Source of the DNA: Marinobacter koreensis
GTDB lineage: Bacteria > Pseudomonadota > Gammaproteobacteria > Pseudomonadales > Oleiphilaceae
Assembly (NCBI RefSeq): GCF_023156285.1
Contig: NZ_JAKZAJ010000001.1
Location: 124,001 to 188,000 of the forward strand
Length of the DNA: 64,000 nt
Direction of reading: 5' to 3'
The notes beneath the pieces are model-generated. The model saw only the letters and a program-made list of their open reading frames with translations, was not told where the DNA came from and made no database searches. The position numbers and the translations under genes were made by a program. Shown one piece after another: positions 8,288 to 15,794 of the stretch (its first letter is position 1; the number at the start of each line of letters is the position of its first letter).

Positions 8288-8746
8288 TTAGTGATTGCCC
8301 CGGCGGTGGGTACCGGGAACGTGAGTGTGAGAGGGCTTTGGATCGAGCGCCTCAAGGTCGGCATTCAGACCATCGAGAATGCCGCACTCCCGAACGGTGC
8401 GACTGTCGGCACAGGCCGCCTGCAATGTCAGCAGGGTCTGCTCCAGACTTTGCAGTTCCTTGAGACGCTCCCGGACATGATTCAGGTGACGGGCCAGTAG
8501 GGCGTCGACATCGCTGCAGTCGGCCTCGGGTTGCTCTGCCAGACGAATCAGTTCGCGGATTTCATCCTGGGCCATGTCCAGATTGCGGCAGCGCTTTATG
8601 AAGAGCAGCCGGTCCAGGTGAGCGGGGCTGTAGGATCGATAGCCATTGGCGTTGCGTTGGGGTTCCGGGAGCAAGCCGATTTTTTCATAATACCGGACCG
8701 TCTCTACCGGGATTCCCGAGCGTTTGGATATATCGCCAATCTTCAT
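8288..8746 (-). CDS. cadR: Cd(II)/Pb(II)-responsive MerR-family regulator (CadR-like)
   Basis: A 152-residue MerR-family activator. The N-terminal winged HTH reads IGDISKRSGIPVETVRYYEK, followed by a dimerisation helix. Metal-site features of the CadR/PbrR group are present: a Cys in the ADCSDVDALL segment, the pair ACADSRTVREC near residue 115, and a His-rich tail (HTHVPGTHRRGNH). The start is ATG 8746 (GGAG 5 nt upstream) rather than the GTG two codons earlier. It lies just upstream of the short CDF gene on the same strand, with a CadR-type operator between them. A second matching operator precedes the CDF gene at 13237, so both exporters are probable targets. Confidence 0.88.
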   Translation of the reverse strand: MKIGDISKRSGIPVETVRYYEKIGLLPEPQRNANGYRSYSPAHLDRLLFIKRCRNLDMAQDEIRELIRLAEQPEADCSDVDALLARHLNHVRERLKELQSLEQTLLTLQAACADSRTVRECGILDGLNADLEALDPKPSHTHVPGTHRRGNH

Positions 8747-8896
8747 GACCACTCCATGACAGGCACAGGATGCGATTGCGCGGCCTGATTATGATGCATA
8801 TCAAAGGTCGGTTAATCTGTGCCGAAAATGCGTGTTCTATCATTGTAAATGGGTCACAGTGAAAGTGAATATTCTTACGGGAAAAGGAGAGTCGCT

Positions 8897-9421
8897 ATGA
8901 AAGATCTGAAACCTCTTTTTTTGGGAGCCTCATTGCTTGTGACGCCGGCTCTGGGGCTGGCCCACGGTAATGGGGATGATCATGGCGGGTATGGACCGGG
9001 CATGATGAATCCGGAGCAGATGCAGGAAATGCACGAAAACTGGTCCCGAATGCAGAACATGATGCAGCAGGTACCGGATGCCGGTTCTCGCGAGGCCCGC
9101 GAGCGCCTCATGGAACGGCACATGGAAGCCATGGAACAGCAGATGGAGCTGATGCATGGCGGCATGATGGGGTACGGTCCCGGCATGATGAACAATGGTC
9201 AGGGCATGATGAATAACGGCCAGGGCATGATGGGCAATAATCAGGGCATGATGAACAACAACCAGGGCATGCGAAATAGCCAGGGTGCTCAGGGCCGAAA
9301 TGCAGACAACGGGTCGCTGAATTACGATCAGCGTCTGCAACGAATGGAAAACCGGCTCAACCAGATGCAGTTGATGATGGAGCAGATGCTCGAACATCAG
9401 CGTCTTGAGGGGCGCAACTGA
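8897..9421 (+). CDS. Secreted Met-rich protein with GMM repeats
   Basis: A 174-residue protein with a cleavable signal peptide (LFLGASLLVTPALGLAHG). The mature part is rich in Met, His, Asn and Gln. From about residue 92 to 130 it repeats GMM-x2-x-GQ/NQ units roughly every seven residues (9160-9275), and a coiled-coil-like tail (RLQRMENRLNQMQLMMEQM) follows. Periplasmic Met-rich proteins often bind Cu(I) or Ag(I), so a metal-scavenging role is plausible but unproven. The start at 8897 has AAGGAG upstream. The metal-resistance genes next door support this reading. Confidence 0.75.
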   Translation: MKDLKPLFLGASLLVTPALGLAHGNGDDHGGYGPGMMNPEQMQEMHENWSRMQNMMQQVPDAGSREARERLMERHMEAMEQQMELMHGGMMGYGPGMMNNGQGMMNNGQGMMGNNQGMMNNNQGMRNSQGAQGRNADNGSLNYDQRLQRMENRLNQMQLMMEQMLEHQRLEGRN

Positions 9422-9463
9422 TCACGGCCGAGACCGCTCACTACGCTCTGAACGGAGGGCCAT

Positions 9464-11083
9464 GTGCTTGACAGACTGCAACGCCGGCTTGGCCTGCAGA
9501 CCATTCCCGCCGTGTTCTTCACATCCGCCGGGACCGCGTTCCTGTTCGTGGTCCTGGCGATCCCGTTTCAGCATGAGGTTTCCCGGAGCTTCGGGCTACT
9601 GACGGCCTGGGTGGCCGGTAACCTCGGGTGGTTTTACATCCTGTCCGTCTCGGCGTTGCTGGTTTTTTTGCTGGGCCTGGCGGTGAGCCGTTACGGTGAG
9701 ATCCGTCTTGGCGCCGACGACAGTCGCCCCGACTACTCGAATCTCACCTGGTTCACCATGCTGTTTGCCGCAGGCATTGGCACCATCCTGATGTTCTGGG
9801 GCGTGGCCGAACCGATTTCCCATTTTGGCCATCCTCCGTTTGAGGGGGTCGTCGCCGATTCCGCCGGGGCAGCGCGGGACGCCATGACGATCTCGCTCTA
9901 CCATTTTGGTTTGCACACCTGGACCATCTTTGCGATGCCAGGGCTGGCCATTGGTTACTTTGCCTATCGCCATGATTTGCCCATGCGGATCAGCAGCCTG
10001 TTCTATCCGATACTCGGAGATCGGGCCTTCGGGCCATTGGGATGGGCCGTGGACATTATCGCGGTACTGGGCACGCTGTTTGGTGTTGCCACCTCGCTGG
10101 GGTTGGGAACGCTTCAGCTCAGCAGCGGACTGACTTACCTGTTCGGCATTCGTGCCAGCGGAACCGTCTGGGTGCTTCTGATTGTCCTGATCTCCGGGAT
10201 CGCGGCGACCTCCGTCGCACTGGGCCTGGATAAAGGTGTCCGACGGCTCTCCCAGCTCAATATCCTGCTGGCGATGCTGTTGCTCGGTTTTGTCCTGGTG
10301 GCCGGCCCGACGGTGTTTATCGCCAAGGGCATGGTGCAGAGCATTGGCGACTATCTCGACGCCCTGCCGTGGCTCTCGTTCTGGACGGAATCGTTTCGAG
10401 ATACGGACTGGCAGCGCCGGTGGACCCTGTTCTATTGGGCCTGGACCATTTCCTGGGCACCGTACGTGGGCATTTTTATTGCCCGGATTTCCCGGGGTCG
10501 GACGATTCGGGAGTTCGTATTTGGCGTCCTGTTCGCGCCGACCGCGTTCACCCTTATCTGGTTCGGCGTCTTCGGTCTGTCCGCCATTCATGTCGAGATG
10601 AGCGACCAGATCGGTCTTTCCGAGCAGGTTCGGGCTGATCCGTCGGTCGCCATCTTTGCCTTTCTTCAGGCGCTGCCTTGGACGGAGCTGGCGTCGTTGT
10701 TGAGTGTCATCATCATTGTCATCTTCTTCACCACATCCTCGGACTCGGCGTCGCTGGTCATCGACATGCTGACCCGGCGAGAGGACCAGCCGTCCCTGGT
10801 TCGCCAGCGAATCTTCTGGGCCGCTGCCCAGGGTGTGATCGCCGCGACCCTGTTGCTCGCCGGAGGGCTTGATGCGCTCCAGAATGTGATTACCTCACTC
10901 GGTCTGCCATTCTCTGTGTTGCTCGTGTTCATGGCCGTGTCACTGTTCCGGGCGCTGAGAGCGGACTACCGGGGCTACTCAGTTAACGACCTGGTAAAGG
11001 GACGAGCGTTTCCGGAAGTGGAAGCGTCCCCTTCATCCAGACAGGAGAGTACGTATGTATCGGAAGCTGCTGATCGCAATTGA
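9464..11083 (+). CDS. BCCT family transporter (betaine/choline/carnitine type)
   Basis: A 539-residue, 12-helix secondary transporter for quaternary ammonium compounds or related osmolytes. The signatures are clear: the glycine stretch GIGTILMFWGVAEP and the helix 8 block WTLFYWAWTISWAPYVGIFIARISRGRT. The start is a GTG with GGAGG 5 nt before it; the overlapping ATG is in another frame. The C-terminal tail is short, so osmosensing of the BetP type is uncertain. The next gene, usp, overlaps its 3' end by 29 bp, which suggests coupled expression. Confidence 0.92.
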   Translation: MLDRLQRRLGLQTIPAVFFTSAGTAFLFVVLAIPFQHEVSRSFGLLTAWVAGNLGWFYILSVSALLVFLLGLAVSRYGEIRLGADDSRPDYSNLTWFTMLFAAGIGTILMFWGVAEPISHFGHPPFEGVVADSAGAARDAMTISLYHFGLHTWTIFAMPGLAIGYFAYRHDLPMRISSLFYPILGDRAFGPLGWAVDIIAVLGTLFGVATSLGLGTLQLSSGLTYLFGIRASGTVWVLLIVLISGIAATSVALGLDKGVRRLSQLNILLAMLLLGFVLVAGPTVFIAKGMVQSIGDYLDALPWLSFWTESFRDTDWQRRWTLFYWAWTISWAPYVGIFIARISRGRTIREFVFGVLFAPTAFTLIWFGVFGLSAIHVEMSDQIGLSEQVRADPSVAIFAFLQALPWTELASLLSVIIIVIFFTTSSDSASLVIDMLTRREDQPSLVRQRIFWAAAQGVIAATLLLAGGLDALQNVITSLGLPFSVLLVFMAVSLFRALRADYRGYSVNDLVKGRAFPEVEASPSSRQESTYVSEAADRN

Positions 11084-11531
11084 TCCCGAGGACGATGCCG
11101 AGGGTGAGCGGGCGCTGGAAGCGGGGACGGAGCTGCTGGCGGAGGGGGGCGAAATGCACCTTGCCAGCGTCTACGATCCGGGTGGCGGCGGCTTTTTCCC
11201 GCACGTGACCGAGGCCGCCCCGGAAGACAAGGAAGCGAAGGTTCGGGAATCGCTGGACCTCATTGCCAGAAAATACCTGCCGCACCCGCTCAACGCGACC
11301 TTGCACGTGGTGGCGGGTACTCCGAGTGAAAAACTGGTCGCACTGGCCGGGCAGCTGTGTGTCGATCTGATTGTCCTGGTATCCCGGGGCGCGAGTGGTC
11401 GTTGGCCGCTACGCCGCGCCACCGTCGAGTATGTCACCGTCAACGCGCCTTGTGCGGTTCTGGTCCTGCCGGTACTGGATAAGCCGGGGTCCGACGGTGA
11501 AAGCGTTGCTCATTCGAACAGCGACAGCTGA
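11055..11531 (+). CDS. Universal stress protein (UspA family)
   Basis: A 158-residue Usp-domain protein with the usual beta1 start ([17 protein letters not shown]) and the ATP-loop region [18 protein letters not shown] near residue 112. Family members that bind ATP have G-2x-G-9x-G-S/T; here it is degenerate, so nucleotide binding is doubtful. It overlaps the 3' end of the BCCT gene by 29 bp and its own 3' end overlaps the convergent photolyase gene by 22 bp. A Usp fused or linked to a transporter often adjusts that transporter; this is inference. Confidence 0.88.
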   Translation: MYRKLLIAIDPEDDAEGERALEAGTELLAEGGEMHLASVYDPGGGGFFPHVTEAAPEDKEAKVRESLDLIARKYLPHPLNATLHVVAGTPSEKLVALAGQLCVDLIVLVSRGASGRWPLRRATVEYVTVNAPCAVLVLPVLDKPGSDGESVAHSNSDS

Positions 11532-13030
11532 CCGGAATCGATTGAAGGCGAGGACGCCTTCGGACGGGACTGTCTGGGGCCCTTCCGGCTGCCGTGGCGC
11601 CTGAGAACCCGGTCGGTCTCCGCCAGGCTGACGCAGCGTTTGCGAAAGTCGCCGATGGCCTTGCGGGCCACCCTTGCGGCCTGTTCGTGGTCACACACAG
11701 GGCGGGTATAGGTATTGCCTCCGTAGCGCTGAGTCTGGGCCGCGGTCATCAGCCAGGGTGTGTGGATCAGTTCCCGGGGAACGCCCCGAAGTTCGGGCAC
11801 CCATTGCCGGATGAAGGTGCCGTCCGGATCCAGCTTCTGGCTTTGCAGAACCGGGTTGTAGATGCGCAGTGCGTTGATGCCGGTCTGTCCCGACTGCATC
11901 TGTGCCTGTGGATAGTGAATGCCGGGCTCGAAATCGGTGAACTGCCGGGCCAGGTGAAGGGCCGGGTCACGCCAGTGCAGCCAGAGCTGGTAGGCGGCAA
12001 TAGCCATCAGCATCGCCCGCATGCGGAAATTGATCCAGCCCGTGTGGCGTAGCGCCCGCATGCTCGCATCCACCAATGGCCAGCCGGTCTGACCTTCGGC
12101 CCACCTGGCCAGCCGCTCCGGGTCATTCGGGCCGGATTTCAGTTCCTCCATTTCCCGGTGCATGGCCCGGAATTCCAGCTCGTGTTCATCCTCCAGCTTT
12201 TGAATGAAATGGCAGTGCCAGTGGAGGCGGGAGCGAAAGCTGGTGAGGCTGCGCTTTTTCCGCGGAAGCGTGTTGCGGTGGGAGCCGATCGATCGGGCCT
12301 GCTGGTAGATCTGGCGCAGGCTGACGGTGCCGTGGGCAATATGTGGGCTAAGCCGGGAACAGGCACGATACGCCGTGTTCGGGCTGGAAATATTGTATTG
12401 ATAGCCGACGCAGCGGCGGTCCAGAAAGGATGTCAGTAAACGCTCACCCTGGCTGGATCCTCCGGCCTGTCGGTCTGGACATGCGCTGGTGTCGGCCAGA
12501 TGGGGCGCATCCCAGTCCTGCGCAGCGGACAGGCCGGCAGGCAGTGAGGGTAGCGGCTTCGGTCGTTCGAGCAGGTCGGAGGACATCAGCCGGCTCCACT
12601 GATCGTCCCAAAGATCCCGGTCGGGCAGACGACGGGTCACACCGAACTGTTGCCACTCCCGAAGCTCCACGTTGGCCTGGGCGCACCAGTCGATCACGGC
12701 ACGGTCCCGATCGAAGGTCCATTGGCCCCCGGTTTCCTGGTGACAGAAAATCCGGTCGAAGGAGACGGATTTCTGGAGCCGGTTCAGTACGTCTGTGACG
12801 GTCCCCTGCAGGACCACCAGGTCCGTGCCCAGTTGTCGCAATTGCCGCTTCAGGTCGGTCAGGGAGTCGTGAATGAAGGCCCACTGGCGAGCGGAGGTAT
12901 CCGGAAGTTGCCAGTAATCCGGCTCGATGACATACAGAGGAATGACCGGCTCGCCCAGCTCTGCCGCCGCACGAAGTGGCGCGTGATCCCGCGTCCGGAG
13001 ATCGCGCTTGAACCAGACCACCGTTGTCAT
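11510..13030 (-). CDS. Cryptochrome/photolyase family flavoprotein
   Basis: A 506-residue protein with an N-terminal photolyase antenna domain ([16 protein letters not shown]) and a C-terminal FAD-binding helical domain ([26 protein letters not shown], then [15 protein letters not shown]). These enzymes repair UV pyrimidine dimers with light or act as blue-light sensors. The variant WINFRMR/HYPQ segments fit the class I-related bacterial group that is usually found beside DUF2256. ATG 13030 overlaps the stop of the upstream DUF2256 gene as ATGA, so translation is coupled. An in-frame GTG at 13057 is less likely. Confidence 0.9.
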   Translation of the reverse strand: MTTVVWFKRDLRTRDHAPLRAAAELGEPVIPLYVIEPDYWQLPDTSARQWAFIHDSLTDLKRQLRQLGTDLVVLQGTVTDVLNRLQKSVSFDRIFCHQETGGQWTFDRDRAVIDWCAQANVELREWQQFGVTRRLPDRDLWDDQWSRLMSSDLLERPKPLPSLPAGLSAAQDWDAPHLADTSACPDRQAGGSSQGERLLTSFLDRRCVGYQYNISSPNTAYRACSRLSPHIAHGTVSLRQIYQQARSIGSHRNTLPRKKRSLTSFRSRLHWHCHFIQKLEDEHELEFRAMHREMEELKSGPNDPERLARWAEGQTGWPLVDASMRALRHTGWINFRMRAMLMAIAAYQLWLHWRDPALHLARQFTDFEPGIHYPQAQMQSGQTGINALRIYNPVLQSQKLDPDGTFIRQWVPELRGVPRELIHTPWLMTAAQTQRYGGNTYTRPVCDHEQAARVARKAIGDFRKRCVSLAETDRVLRRHGSRKGPRQSRPKASSPSIDSGQLSLFE

Positions 13031-13173
13031 GATGTCCGCCCCCGGGAGCGGCGACACCGTTCACTGCAATATCGCACCTGATCCCAGTCTCTGGCCCATT
13101 TCCGGCGCCAGGTAAAAGGGCGCTGGCAGACCGGGCACATTTTGGTCGGCAGATCCGGCTTGCGATGGGGCAT
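13027..13173 (-). CDS. DUF2256 zinc-ribbon-like micro-protein
   Basis: A 48-residue protein found by reading the minus strand upstream of the photolyase. It starts [16 protein letters not shown] and ends [15 protein letters not shown]. Two CxxC-like pairs (CPVC and CSERC) suggest a zinc ribbon, and the central WRRKWARDW is typical of DUF2256. This family is often encoded next to cryptochrome/photolyase genes. Its stop codon overlaps the photolyase start (ATGA). Its function is unknown; an accessory role for the flavoprotein is inferred from linkage. Confidence 0.88.
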   Translation of the reverse strand: MPHRKPDLPTKMCPVCQRPFTWRRKWARDWDQVRYCSERCRRSRGRTS

Positions 13174-13236
13174 GTCACTCAACCTGTGGGGTGTTTGTGC
13201 CATCTACGCCGGATCACGTGGCCGGGATCACCGGTA

Positions 13237-14163
13237 TCAGCAATGCACCTCGTTCGGGCAGTCCTGCGGTGTGCGCTCCCACTGGATGGTTGCGTGCCGG
13301 ATGTTGAAGTCGTGTGCCAGCATCTCCGTCGCGTCCTCGATCATCTGGTCGTCGTCGGCCGGATCTGGCTTGACCAGATGCACCGTTAGCGCATTTTCCG
13401 TGGTACTGAGCGCCCAGATGTGAAGATGGTGCACCGAGTCCACGCCGGGCAGTTCGGCCAGCCGCTGTTGTACGGCCTGAGGATCAATGTCCCGGGGCAC
13501 TGCATCGACGGCCAGATTGACCGAATCCTTCAGCAGTTGCCAGGTGCCGATGAAAATGACCGCCGCAATGACCAGACTGACCACCGGATCAATCCAGTTC
13601 ATGCCGGTCGCCATGATCACCAGACCGGCTATCACGACACCCACCGATACGGCGGTGTCGGCGGCCATGTGCAGGAACGCACCCCGTATATTCAGATCGC
13701 CCTCCTGGCCCTTCATGAACAGCATCATGGTGATGCCGTTGATCAGCACGCCGATGCCGGCGACGACAATCACGGTCATGCCGGCAACGGAAGCCGGTTC
13801 GGTGAAGCGCCGGATGGCCTCCCAGGCAATTCCGCCCACGGCGGCGATCAGGAACAGGGCATTGAACAGGGCCGCCAGAATGGTGGTTTTCTTCAGGCCA
13901 TAGGTGTTTCGATCGGTTGCTTTCTGGCTGGCCAGCCAGCTCGCGGCCCAGGCCATCAGAAGGCCAAGCACGTCACTCAGGTTGTGGCCGGCATCGGCCA
14001 ACAGGGCCAGCGAATTCGACAGGACCCCATAAATGGCTTCAATGGCGACGAAGGCGACGTTGAGAAACACCGCCAGGGCAAACGCCCGGTTGTGAGTGTC
14101 GAAGTGATGGGCATGACTGTGGCCGTGTCCGTGACTATGGCCGTGATCATGATGGCTGTGCAT
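13237..14163 (-). CDS. CDF family metal exporter (CzcD/ZitB type)
   Basis: A 308-residue cation diffusion facilitator with a His-rich N-terminus (HSHHDHGHSHGHGHSHAHH), six membrane helices and a complete C-terminal cytoplasmic domain. The metal site has the classic HxxxD pairs: DAGHNLSD in helix 2 and HMAADTAVS in helix 5. It should export Zn, Cd or Co in exchange for protons. Upstream is a CadR-type operator almost identical to that of the short CDF gene, so the regulator at 8288 probably controls it at a distance of about 5.5 kb. Confidence 0.92.
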   Translation of the reverse strand: MHSHHDHGHSHGHGHSHAHHFDTHNRAFALAVFLNVAFVAIEAIYGVLSNSLALLADAGHNLSDVLGLLMAWAASWLASQKATDRNTYGLKKTTILAALFNALFLIAAVGGIAWEAIRRFTEPASVAGMTVIVVAGIGVLINGITMMLFMKGQEGDLNIRGAFLHMAADTAVSVGVVIAGLVIMATGMNWIDPVVSLVIAAVIFIGTWQLLKDSVNLAVDAVPRDIDPQAVQQRLAELPGVDSVHHLHIWALSTTENALTVHLVKPDPADDDQMIEDATEMLAHDFNIRHATIQWERTPQDCPNEVHC

Positions 14164-14207
14164 GGAAACCTCGGTGTCTTCCGGTTCGTGATTGGCTCGT
14201 ATTTAAA

Positions 14208-14228
14208 ACCCTGTAGTTAATACAGGGT
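14208..14228 (-). promoter_or_regulatory. Second CadR-type operator, upstream of czcD-like gene
   Basis: Read on the minus strand, arms ACCCTGTAT and CTACAGGGT are separated by TAA. It is preceded by an overlapping TTGACC and followed by an AT-rich TTTAAAT, again with a spacer of about 18-19 bp. It matches the operator at 8257 in almost every arm position. Confidence 0.8.
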
Positions 14229-14232
14229 CAAA

Positions 14233-14832
14233 TCACGATGGCGGTTGTTCCCGTGCCAGCTGTTCGAGGTCGTCCCGAATCTGTCCGGGCGGCATGCTGT
14301 TGGGTCTCAGAAGCAGACGGGCTTCGCCGCTGCGGTCGAAAACGTAGACTGCGCTGCTGTGGGAAACGTCGTAGTTGCCATGCTCATCCGGTTCGTCGTA
14401 ACCGAAGGTGGTGCGGTAGCGCCGGGTCAGATCACGCAGTTCCGTTAACGAACCGGTCATGCCAATGACGTTATCGCCAAAGAATCGCACATAGCTGGCC
14501 AGGCGTTCCGGGGAATCCCGTTCCGGGTCGACGCTGACAAAGAGCGTCACGATGTCGTCCCGGGTGGTCTCGGGTAATGCCCGGACTGCCTGACGCAGGT
14601 CGGCCAGCGTGGTGGGACAGACATCGGGACAGGAGGTGTAACCGAAGTAGAGCAGGCGGATCTTGCCGGCGGTCTGATCGGCGGTCACCGACTGGCCCCG
14701 GGCATCGGTCAGAGTGAACGCCAGGTCCGGCATCAGGTTCCGGATGTCCTTTCCATGCCAGTCCGGGCCGGGATCGGAACAACCGGCAAGGGCGAGAACC
14801 AGCACGAGCAGGGCCCGGAGTGGGTGGCTCAT
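14233..14832 (-). CDS. SCO1/SenC family copper chaperone lipoprotein
   Basis: A 199-residue thioredoxin-fold protein with a lipobox (LALAGC) at its N-terminus, so it is anchored to the periplasmic face. The copper site is complete: CPDVC near residue 73 and a conserved His in DVSHSSAVYVF. SCO proteins deliver Cu to the CuA site of heme-copper oxidases and can act as thiol reductants. Its ATG overlaps the stop of ctaG, so the two are translationally coupled. No oxidase subunit genes are adjacent. Confidence 0.92.
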   Translation of the reverse strand: MSHPLRALLVLVLALAGCSDPGPDWHGKDIRNLMPDLAFTLTDARGQSVTADQTAGKIRLLYFGYTSCPDVCPTTLADLRQAVRALPETTRDDIVTLFVSVDPERDSPERLASYVRFFGDNVIGMTGSLTELRDLTRRYRTTFGYDEPDEHGNYDVSHSSAVYVFDRSGEARLLLRPNSMPPGQIRDDLEQLAREQPPS

Positions 14833-15671
14833 GGTGTGTTTCCTTCGGCAATGGCTGACCGTATCGCGGGCTGTTCATCCGCGTGCATGGCTCGGCGAAG
14901 CAGTAACAGGATTCCGAGAATACTCATCATGGCCGGCGGAATCCAGGTGAGCAGCCCGCCGAGCAACTGGTCGGTCTCCGGCGCCATGGGCCAGGCCCGC
15001 CCGCAGACTTCGTAGACGTCGTAGACCATGCCGCGGGAGAACACGATCGAGGCGCCCAGGATCATCTGGGGTATCGCGACAACGGCCAGGATCAGGATGC
15101 GTTTGCCATGGCCCAGTGCCGCAGTGGTGGCCGGTGAACGCGGGTCGAACATCAGCCACCAGAACAACAGCCCGTCGATCAGCATGCTCCAGTTCATCGT
15201 CCAGTACAGCTGGCGTGACAGCATGGCGTCGAAATGCACCGGCGGCCAGAGCCAGAAATAGATCAGACCGACAAACAGGACGGGCGCCACAACAGGATGC
15301 TGGACAATGCGATAGGCCACTGCGAACGGTCGCAGCCAGCGTCGACCCGCGGGCGATACACGCGCATGCCAGAAGCGGAGAATCGGGAGGGGGTTGGAAA
15401 GCGCAATGAGAAACGGTCCGATGTGGTGCAGGATCAGATGCTGGCCCCGGTGAATGAAGAACATGTACTGGGCGTAGTAGTCGAACCGGGTCTGCATGAC
15501 CACGTAACACAGCATAACGCCGATCACGAAGGTGAAGACGCGTAGCCGGCCGGGACGTTCGTCGGGGGATAGCCGCGGCAAGGCGTAGCCATACCCCAAC
15601 AGCGTCAGCGCAAATGCCATCAGGGTCACGGGCGAGACATCGTAAGGCGCGAGAAAATCCAGATCGATCAT
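14829..15671 (-). CDS. ctaG: CtaG-type cytochrome c oxidase assembly membrane protein
   Basis: A 280-residue polytopic protein of the caa3-type CtaG family (Bacillus type, unrelated to Cox11). Seven helices are predicted, with conserved His pairs in HRGQHLILHHIGP and the WPPVHFDAM and MNWSMLIDGLLFWW segments. CtaG is needed for making active copper-containing oxidase. The start chosen is ATG 15671; upstream in-frame TTG and GTG codons are possible. It overlaps sco by 4 bp. Together they form a small copper-site assembly operon. Confidence 0.88.
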   Translation of the reverse strand: MIDLDFLAPYDVSPVTLMAFALTLLGYGYALPRLSPDERPGRLRVFTFVIGVMLCYVVMQTRFDYYAQYMFFIHRGQHLILHHIGPFLIALSNPLPILRFWHARVSPAGRRWLRPFAVAYRIVQHPVVAPVLFVGLIYFWLWPPVHFDAMLSRQLYWTMNWSMLIDGLLFWWLMFDPRSPATTAALGHGKRILILAVVAIPQMILGASIVFSRGMVYDVYEVCGRAWPMAPETDQLLGGLLTWIPPAMMSILGILLLLRRAMHADEQPAIRSAIAEGNTP

Positions 15672-15746
15672 TGAAACCACTCTGTGTGCAATCGCAGCCA
15701 ACCGGGTTTATCTTTTTTATCAGGCTACCTTGAGTCTTGACCCCCG

Positions 15747-15763
15747 CCTTGCGCTTTGCAAGG
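15747..15763. repeat. Inverted repeat before the tandem HAD gene
   Basis: CCTTGC-GCTTT-GCAAGG lies in the promoter gap of the HAD gene, just after a TTGACC. It could be an operator; no regulator can be named. Confidence 0.4.
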
Positions 15764-15794
15764 TGAACGACGGCCTTCCCGATGGAGATGTGTA

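Noticed and set aside
9180..9275. Short tandem repeats as a possible CRISPR array
   Set aside because: They are in-frame codons of a Met-rich protein with no spacers of constant length.
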